From: a bacterium | Lineage (GTDB): Bacteria > Electryoneota > RPQS01 | Direction of reading: 5' to 3' | Assembly: GCA_016721565.1 (NCBI GenBank) | Contig: JADKHW010000052.1 | Location: forward strand, 1-15,109 | DNA length: 15,109 bases | Part shown: piece after piece, positions 8,771 through 15,109 of the stretch | Position numbering within the stretch: position 1 is the first letter of the stretch | Layout of the letters: every line of letters begins with the position of its first letter | The notes under the pieces: generated by a model | Seen by the model: only the letters and a program-made list of their open reading frames with translations | Databases searched by the model: none | What the model was told of the DNA's origin: nothing | Position numbers and translations under genes: made by a program

Positions 8771-9815
8771 TTACGTTCCCAGCAGTTTGGCGAGTTCTGT
8801 AATTGCACGGCCTTCCCAGAGGGCGGCTTGGTCAACGAGTTTGGCCGCTTCTTGGCGGCGGCGGGTGTCGCGCCAATGGTTTACGTTGGTGTCAGGGCCG
8901 CGCAGGGATTTACCGTGCTCTTGGCGCTCGTAAACACGGCCAAGATGCTTGGCAAACTCCTGCCACGAGGCGGCAGACTGGCCGAAGTTGGTGCTGGCTT
9001 TGGATAGAACTTGACGGGGTTTTCCGCCAAAGCGCGGGGCCAAGCGGTCAAGGAATTGGTGAATGTGCGTGCGAGCGTGGATTTGACGGTACAAGAGCGG
9101 CCCCATCCAACTTGGGGCTTCGGGGCCGGTGAAATCCACTTCGGGATTGCGTAGATCATCAGCAAAGCTCTTGTAGGCGGACAAGCCAATATCTACACCG
9201 TCAATGGGTTCGTGCCGCCAATTCGCAATGGTGCGGCGGACAACCAAGGGGAGCAAGGCCATCCAGTCGGGGTCGGGGTACTCGACGTAGTTAACGCGCA
9301 AAAGGCTGTTTCCCTCGTCCATTTGCAACCGCCAGTCGTGTAGGTCACACTCGGGCCGGGAGAGGGTTTCGTCAGGCAGACGGTGTTCGATACGGAGAAC
9401 TTTGAGGTCTGCCTCGAAGGAGGTCTTTTCATAACCGAAGACGAGCATCAGCTGGCGGAAGCGGGCGAGGAACAACGCACCGTCATCGAGCCACCCTGCG
9501 CGATCTCAAAGGCCTTCAAGGAGGAGGAGGGGTGATTTCCGTCCAAGTTATTCCGAGAGCGCGGGAAAGGGAATCGAGCGGGCGGATGGTGTATTTGTCA
9601 ACGGCACGCAAGGGATCTCTTGAATAGACAAATTGGAGGGCTTGACCGCTCAGGACCTCGGTGTCTCCCCAGCTCAGGCGGATGCCCTGTTTGGCAAGAA
9701 GCACCCATAGACCAAAGCCCAACGCAGGTTCAGTTTCTCCAGCGGTTTGCCGGAGGGATTTCAACTGACCCGGGTAGTCTTTGACGTAAATTTCGGTTTT
9801 TGAGCGGGTTGCCAT
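8771..9815 (-). CDS. Hypothetical protein, frameshifted
   Basis: I do not recognise this protein. The C-terminal 234 residues form an intact frame (8771-9475) that is polar, rich in Trp, Arg and Asp, and has no membrane segment or signal peptide. It includes RPECDLHDWRLQMDEGNSLL, HARTHIHQFLDRLAPRFGG and ends AITELAKLLGT. An upstream frame (9516-9815) opens MATRSKTEIYVKDYPGQLKS and reads FGLWVLLAKQGIRLSWGDTE. The two are most simply one protein of about 345 residues. A CCTCCTCCTCC tract near 9525 and a second site near 9490 each need one base changed to join them through LKAFEIAQGG and DDGALFLARFRQLM. The start at 9815 lacks a Shine-Dalgarno, and an upstream ATG at 9929 is less likely because it runs into the porin terminator. 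It could alternatively be two genes. Confidence 0.55.
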
Positions 9816-9884
9816 GCAAATAGGATACGAAAGCTGGGCGTGAGACTCAAGGGGGGAAACTTTCGGGGGTGAGGTCTGGGGATG

Positions 9885-9913
9885 AAAAAGGGGCCTTGCT
9901 TGCGCTTGGCCCC
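9885..9913 (-). terminator. Rho-independent terminator after the porin-like gene
   Basis: On the minus strand GGGGCC, a 12-base loop, and GGCCCC are followed directly by TTTTT. The stem lies about 20 bases past the porin stop at 9935. This is the cleanest unidirectional terminator in the window and separates the porin from the downstream unrecognised gene. Confidence 0.75.
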
Positions 9914-9934
9914 GCTTGAACTGACGCAAGTAGT

Positions 9935-11208
9935 TTAGAAGGTGGCTACGATTTGAACTAAGCCTTGGTTGTTCTCGGATTCTGAATCTGTTCTGAATTC
10001 GGAGCGAAGTTCGAGACCGTTGCCGAGATAAGCACCGCCACCGAGGCTCAGGTCGTTATGGGGTTCAAAATCACTTCCCTCGATATGATCAACTCGTGAC
10101 AACGCGAAAAAGTGGCCAAGTTCTTTGATGCCTTGGAAATAAAAGCCGCGGTGATCTAATGCGACTCCTGCAACGTCTTCTTGCAGGACAATACCTTCGG
10201 CAGTAAATGACCATGTGCCTTGCGTGACAACAGCATGTCCCCCGAACATTAGCATGGCGGGTGAGCCGTTATTTAGCCAGCCGAGCGCACATGAACCGCC
10301 GCAGCGCAAGGAGTTCGTTAAGTTGAGATTCAAGCGAGTGCCGCCGGAGACATTCACCTCGTCCGTGGGATCATCGATATCGGTGTTTGATTGCAAAGAG
10401 AATCCGCGCACAGTCCACGCATCGAGGCTGGCATTCTTGAAGCTCCAATTGGATGCGAGACCGACATCGTTCCAACAACCATGTGTTGATGCAACGATTT
10501 CCGGCGTCGAGATTGTCTTTCGCGAATTGGATGCGTAACACTGACGTCTTCACCGAACGGCGCGTCAAATTGCCCTGCGAAGGCAGTCCAGCTTTTCAAA
10601 CGCGAATCAGATGTTTCTGCTTCTGGTTTGATTTGATAGCTGATTTGTGCTACGCCGACTTGAAAGGTCTCGTCATAGATGATACCTAAGGATGCGGCGG
10701 CGCGGTCATTGATATCTTTGGCAAGATCGACTTCAACTTGATTGAGATGGGCATTGTTGCCCAACTCTGAAGTCGAATTGGTTTCGTAAACGGCATCCAT
10801 GAAACCGGAGATTTCCAAACCGGCATCATCAGAAAGGTCATTTGACAGAGAGAACAACGAGGTTTGCGCGGTGTCTTGTCCAGCACGCGGAATATAGGCC
10901 GGGCCGCTACGGCTGGCTAAGACATCGTCAGAAATGTATGCGACGCTACTGTTGAGTTGATCATTCAGAAAGAGTACTCTTGCTTGCAAGCTATCTAACA
11001 AGTGAGTGAACTCTTGGCGCTGCGATGCAGAGGCCTCAGAGTTGTCGATAACCTGTTGAAGTAAGGTGATTTTCGAGGTTAGCAGGTCAATGCGGGCATG
11101 CAGATCAAGCATGGTGCTGGACTCTACATTCGACGGTTCACTTGCCCTTGCCGTCAAGACACCAAGCGCACATATAAAAGCGCATGTTAAGTAAAATACA
11201 CGATTCAT
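9935..11208 (-). CDS. Outer-membrane beta-barrel porin-like protein with N-terminal coiled coil, frameshifted
   Basis: About 424 residues. The start at 11208 gives a Sec signal peptide (MNRVFYLTCAFICALGVLTA, cleavage near ARA-SEP). Residues of about 30-90 form a heptad-like helical segment (LDLHARIDLLTSKITLLQQV, then HLLDSLQARVLFLNDQL), a likely periplasmic coiled coil. The rest alternates polar and hydrophobic residues as in a beta barrel: LEISGFMDAVYETNS, QVEVDLAKDINDRAAASLGI, WTAFAGQFDAPFGEDVSV, then after an indel near 10540 THGCWNDVGLASNWSF, TRLNLNLTNS, and LGGGAYLGNGLELRSEF. The last residues are VQIVATF; a C-terminal Phe is the usual signal for barrel insertion. FGQFDAPFG and THGxWND are recurrent in uncultured-bacterial porin-like proteins. 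Substrate is unknown. The intergenic space to the divergent protease is about 316 bases. Confidence 0.75.
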
Positions 11209-11524
11209 AAATATACCCAAATTTACTGCGGCGATGGCAAATAGCTCAAAATAAAAAACACTGGACCAAGTACACCATATTGTGGTGGCTGTGGCACAGT
11301 TTTGTTCCTGCCTGTAGCCATTATTGCAATTAGCGAACCGAGATAGCCTCGAACGGTCATTTTCAGGCAAAGGGTCAGGCGAATAGGGGTTTTGTTACTT
11401 ATTCTTGAAAACCGCACATATTTATTTGTCTGAACCCGCATTTTGACTTGCCAGCGGGGTTTCCTCCGTAAATTATAGGTTCAAACTGTTGAACTTAGCC
11501 GACCTTGTGTCTGGAGACTAAAGC
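11209..11524. other. Divergent intergenic region
   Basis: This lies between the start of the porin-like gene (minus) and the protease (plus), so it should hold promoters for both. The bases are AT-rich close to both genes. No frame here looks like protein. A TTGACT at 11443-11448 resembles a -35 box for the protease, but the nearest TAAATT (11469) is 20 bases away, too far for a confident sigma-70 call. Confidence 0.5.
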
Positions 11525-11527
11525 ATG
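11510..11527 (+). promoter_or_regulatory. Ribosome binding site of the protease gene
   Basis: CTGGAGACTAAAGC precedes the ATG at 11525. GGAGA sits at suitable spacing and supports this start, which also gives a clean signal peptide. Confidence 0.55.
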
Positions 11528-14090
11528 TCCCGCCGATTGATTTTCTTGTGTTTATTGACTGCGTGTCTGTATAGTTTCGCCCAAGCCGCTCCCGCCGTTG
11601 TGCCGGGGCAGGCGTTGGTGCGCTTTGCCGAACCGACTTCACTTGCCAAGGCGCAGGCGGAATTCAACGCGAATGAATTTCGAGTTGAAAAGGTGTTGGT
11701 GAAGAAACTTGATATTTATCTTGTGAAATTTGATGAGAAACTCAGTGTCGATATGGCGGTCGAGATGCTCAAGGGCAATCCGAAACTGCTGTGGGCACAG
11801 GCTGATCATATCGCTTCGCCGCGTTTGACTCCGAACGATCCGAGCTTTTCAACCCAATGGGATTGGAATCAGGCGAATGATCGCGACGTGGATGCTCCTG
11901 AAGCTTGGGATATAACGACGGGCGGAACGAATGCCGGTGGTGACCAGATTGTGGTGGCGATTGTGGACGGCGGCTGTCTGTTGACCCATGCGGATTTGGC
12001 TGCGAACATCTGGCAGAACACGGCTGAAGTGAACGGCGTCAATGGTGTAGATGACGACGGCAACGGCTATGTTGATGACAAGAACGGCTGGGACGCATTT
12101 GCGAACGACGGCACCATCCCGACTGACAATCACGGCACACATGTATCGGGGACTGTTGGTGCAGTTTCAAATAACGGCAGCATGGTAGCCGGAACGAATT
12201 GGAATGTGAGGCTGATGGAAGTGGCGGCATCGAGCAGTCAGACATCGGTGATTTCGATTGGCTACGGCTATGTGCTGGATCAGAAGACGCTGTGGTGGAC
12301 GAGCGGCGGTGCGCAGGGCGCAAATGTGGTTTCGACCAATTCGAGTTTTGGTGTTGATCTCGCGTTTTGCACATCGGGAACATATCCTGTGTGGAACGAT
12401 CTTTACAACGCGATGGGGGAGGTAGGGATTCTCTCAGCATGCGCGACGGCGAATGCAAATTACAATGTCGACACACAAGGTGACGTGCCCACAAGTTGCT
12501 CCAGTCCCTATATGGTTTCGGTGACGAATACCACGAGTTCAGACGGCAAGAACAGCAGTTGCGGCTACGGCGCGACAACGATTGACTTAGGCGCGCCGGG
12601 GACTTCAATTATCAGCACGACTTCAAATGGCTCGACGGGTTCTTTGACCGGAACTTCGATGTCCACACCGCACGTTGCCGGAGCGGTTGCGTTGATGCAC
12701 GCAGCGGCGAGCGTGGGTTTTTACAACTACTATAATTTGTATCCGGACTCGGAGCATTAGCTTTGAAGCAGATGCTCTTGGACGGTACGGATCCGATTGC
12801 CGCTTGGCCGGAATCACGGTTTCGGGCGGCAGATTAAATCTTACAATTCGTGTTTGGCGATTTCTCAGTTTGTCGGACCGAATCCGGAAGTGCCGTTTGT
12901 TTCACTTGTGTCAGCGACGCAAAGTGACGCAGTGACGGGGGATAATGACGGCGTTTGGGGAGCGCGGCGAAAACGTTGAGATTCTGATTTCGCTGAATAA
13001 TTTGGGTGAAGACGCACTGAATGTCACGGCAACATTATCTACGACGGATACGAATGTGACGATTACCGATGCGACGAGTGCCATGGGGAATATTCTTTTC
13101 AGCACTACGGTCGACAATAGCACAGACGTGTTTGCGGCAACGCTTGGGCTGACGGCACCGCTCGATCATACGACGGATTTCACGCTGACGGTGACCGCGG
13201 ACAGCGGTTACTCGGTTGAGTTGGGTTTCACGCTTGATTCAAATCCGAGTTGCATACTTCTCTGAGAATTGCGAAAGCGGCGCGAACGGTTGGACGCACG
13301 GGCCGGTGACGTGGGCGGTTGATCAGTGGCATTTGTCAACGGAGCAGAATCACTCCGCGACAACTGCGTGGAAGTGCGGCGATAGGGTGCGGGCAACTAT
13401 GCGGTGTCGCAGGATGCTGGTTTGACCTCTCTCCGATTGCAATAACCGAGCAGAGTGAACTCAGATATTGGTACAATCTCAACAGCGAGACCTCTTCGCA
13501 ATATCCTGATTCTGCTTATGACGGGGGCAATGTGGATTTCGGTGAACGACGGAGCTTATACTTTGATTGCTCCGATTGGTGACTATCCGAAGGACTTCAG
13601 ATATTTGTCCGGCAGCGGCAATCCTGTGACAGGGCCGCAACCGGGTGCGCCATGTTATGCAGGTATCGTGACTTTGTGGACGGAAGCGGCATTTGATTTG
13701 TCTGCTTATGCCGGATCGACCGTGCAATTCAGGTGGAGATTCTCGACGGATGCCGGAACGACGCGCGAAGGTTGGTGTGTGGATGATATTCGCGTGGTGG
13801 GCGCGCCAATTGCGGTAGGAGCCACCGCAGACGATTGACGGATTGGTCATTCAGTCTGATGGCAATGATTCGTATTTTGTATTGGCCGCCTTCAGCAACC
13901 TCAGGCGCTTTGTATAATGTTTTCACTTGAGCACCTCTCAAGATGTAGCACCGATTGATGGGATACTTGCTACGCAAACCCTGACACGTCCTATGTTCAC
14001 ACGGGCATTGTGGATTTGAACGAGTATGTGATTTATCAGGTGACAGGCCGTTATCAGCTCCAATGTTTTGCATTCATCAAGCCCCCTTAA
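11525..14090 (+). CDS. Secreted subtilisin-like (S8) serine protease with C-terminal beta-rich domains, frameshifted
   Basis: An exported endopeptidase. Residues 1-22 are a signal peptide (core LIFLCLLTACLYSFAQA). Residues of about 25-95 match an inhibitor-I9-like propeptide (VPGQALVRFAEP, then PKLLWAQADH). The catalytic domain spans about 105-395: Asp148 in IVDGG, His203 in NHGTHVSG, Ser378 in GTSMSTPHVAG. The oxyanion Asn is probably in ATANANYNVD. A GVDDDGNGYVDD segment precedes the His and may bind calcium. The frame is intact to 12760. After that at least five indels are needed: LKQMLLDGTDPIA, then VEILISLNNLGEDALNVTAT (a CARDB-like beta domain), then a jelly-roll MAM-like domain (ENCESGANGWTHGPVTWAVD to GWCVDDIRVVG, about 13265-13800), then TIDGLVIQSDGNDSYFVLAA. 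A stop at 14088-14090 ends it, giving about 850 residues. The last 80 residues are uncertain. Confidence 0.88.
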
Positions 14091-14118
14091 TCCCCAAATC
14101 TTGTGACAGATTTGGGGA
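14091..14118 (+). terminator. Hairpin directly after the protease stop
   Basis: TCCCCAAATC and GATTTGGGGA make a perfect 10-bp stem with an 8-base loop, beginning at the base after the inferred protease stop. There is no T-run immediately after, only GATTAAATATAA. It probably acts together with the next hairpin to end transcription of the protease. Confidence 0.6.
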
Positions 14119-14128
14119 GATTAAATAT

Positions 14129-14161
14129 AAGCCCCGATGTTGACCAAACATCGGGGCTTTT
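14129..14161 (+). terminator. Strong terminator between convergent genes
   Basis: AAGCCCCGATGTT and AACATCGGGGCTT form a perfect 13-bp stem with a five-base loop, followed by TT on the plus strand. On the minus strand AAGCCCCGATGTT also ends in ATATTTAA, so it may work for both the protease and the MoeB-like gene converging on it. Confidence 0.85.
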
Positions 14162-14190
14162 CTTCCGAGAAGAGATGAAGAAGAGTTGCT

Positions 14191-15109
14191 TTAGTATTTC
14201 CCGGGAGAGAAGTGTCGATGTGATCGGCCCAGGCGAGGATGCCGCCTTCGAGGTTGTAGATTTGTCGAAGCCTTGGAGATTTTAGTGTGTGCCATGCGCG
14301 CGCTGCGGATTCCGCTACGGCAGAGATGACCAAGTCGCGGTCTTTGTAGGGCAAGAGTTCGTCGATGCGAAAATCGAGTTCGGCGAGCGGGATGTGCAAA
14401 TGTTCCCGAGGCGCGCGATAGAGTTCTTCAAGACTGCGGACATCGAGCACGATGGGGCGAACCATACCGGTTTGACGGCGCGAAGAGTTCGTGCACCGTC
14501 ATCTCTTTGTTGACTGGGTGAGAGCTTGTTCTTCATACGAGGACCGCAAAATTGAACGTAGTCGATAGGTTCAGTGATGGTCGGATGCTTGCCGCATAAG
14601 GGGCAATCGGGATCGCGCTTCAGTTCAAATTTCTTGAAAGTGAGATCAAGCGCATCGAAACGCAACAGCGTGCCGACTAACGGAGTGCCGATGAGCAACA
14701 ATTTCAATGCTTCGCTTGCCGGATCGATCCGACAATGCCGGGCAATACCTGAGTACGCGCCTTCGGCGGAGCATTGAACCATCCGCGGTGGCGGTTCGGG
14801 ATAAAGGCACCGATAGCAGGGGCCGTCGGGATCACAGAAAACGGAGATTTGCCCTTCAAAGCGATAGATGCTTGGCGTAGACGTTGCGCTTGCCGAGAAA
14901 ATAGCCTGCGTCGCTGGGACAAGATAGCGCGTGGGGAAATTGTCGGTGCCATCGAGCAGGAGATCGTAGGTTGCACCGCCGATTTCAAGCGTTCGGCTGT
15001 GAAAATGTTTCGTAGGTCTCGACGTGAACATGCGGATTCAAGTTCTTGATAACCTGCGTGCGGATTTCAGCCTGGAAATTCCTACCGTACGGCGGCCAGA
15101 ATGATTTGA
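14191..15109 (-). CDS. moeB: MoeB/ThiF-family adenylyltransferase fused to a rhodanese domain, partial at the right edge, frameshifted
   Basis: Such proteins adenylate the C-terminal Gly-Gly of a sulfur-carrier protein (MoaD or ThiS) for molybdopterin or thiamine synthesis. The fused rhodanese can supply the sulfur. The N-terminal ATP-binding Gly-rich loop lies beyond the window. Within it are LNPHVHVETYE, DLLLDGTDNFPTRYLV, IYRFEGQISVFCDPDGPCYR, the zinc cysteines CYRC and CPLC, LIGTPLVGTLLRFDALDLTF, then a linker and the rhodanese domain (VLDVRSLEELYRA, HIPLAELDFRIDELLPYKDRD, NLEGGILAWADHID). The active-site loop CRSGIRSA lies at 14299-14322 but only in an adjacent frame. An indel close to the end restores LPRKY and a stop at 14191-14193. 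At least six frame changes are needed. MoeB is preferred over ThiF because rhodanese fusions are common there. The carrier protein is not in view. Confidence 0.82.

Noticed and set aside
9520..9535. Purine run AAGGAGGAGGAGG on the plus strand resembling a very strong Shine-Dalgarno
   Set aside because: The open text after it on the plus strand has no protein character. The run is the reverse of a proline-codon tract in the minus-strand gene.
11443..11474. Possible sigma-70 promoter for the protease (TTGACT and TAAATT)
   Set aside because: The spacing of 20 bases is too long and the -10 box is weak. With so many base errors a call would be guesswork.
12039..12608. Minus-strand open frame of 189 codons
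   Set aside because: It is antisense to the catalytic domain of the protease. Its Ser/Arg/Cys-rich composition is typical of a shadow frame.

Overview
The window looks like chromosomal DNA of a diderm (Gram-negative) bacterium from an uncultured lineage. Evidence for an outer membrane is a beta-barrel porin-like protein ending in Phe, a lipoprotein di-heme peroxidase and a secreted subtilisin-like protease. The protease style (repeated Asp/Gly/Asn loop, mammal-MAM-like C-terminal domain) resembles proteins common in uncultured FCB-group and KSB1/Zixibacteria-like phyla. That placement is an inference, not a demonstration. Shine-Dalgarno-like sequences precede several genes (nuclease-like protein, peroxidase, cupin, protease).

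A dominant property of this sequence is that almost every recognisable gene is broken by several one-base insertions or deletions. Conserved protein text jumps between the three frames of one strand and then continues. Because this affects all genes, including housekeeping-type ones, and often hides intact catalytic motifs in a neighbouring frame, uncorrected sequencing error is a better explanation than mass gene decay. Coordinates below span the reconstructed genes, not single open frames.

Layout, left to right: (i) 1-640, poorly resolved, with a possible minus-strand signal-peptide gene at the left edge. (ii) 759-2624 minus, a heavy-metal P1B-type ATPase lacking an N-terminal metal-binding domain. 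(iii) 2625-3099, nothing recognised apart from a hairpin. (iv) 3100-3943 minus, a zinc-finger plus nuclease-like protein. (v) 4087-4392 minus, a small cupin, and 4472-5798 minus, a di-heme cytochrome c peroxidase lipoprotein lying directly upstream of it. (vi) 6006-7335 minus, a COG2403 GTPase (cyclic 2,3-diphosphoglycerate synthetase-like), and 7418 to about 8640 minus, arginine deiminase, probably one transcript ended by a terminator at 5961-5982. (vii) 8771-9815 minus, an unrecognised protein. (viii) 9935-11208 minus, the porin-like protein, with its own terminator at 9885-9913. (ix) 11525-14090 plus, the secreted S8 peptidase, the only plus-strand gene. (x) 14191 to beyond the right edge, minus, a MoeB/ThiF-type adenylyltransferase fused to a rhodanese domain. 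Two tandem hairpins at 14091-14161 separate the last two convergent genes.

Two copies of a REP-like palindrome sit just downstream of minus-strand genes (4003-4041 and 7394-7431), and a further long imperfect palindrome lies at 8722-8749. No tRNA, rRNA, CRISPR array, insertion sequence or phage gene was seen. The gene set mixes metal efflux, peroxide reduction, arginine catabolism, sulfur transfer and protein export. I see no single coherent novel system. The most interesting pieces are the GTPase/arginine deiminase pair and the zinc-finger nuclease-like protein.
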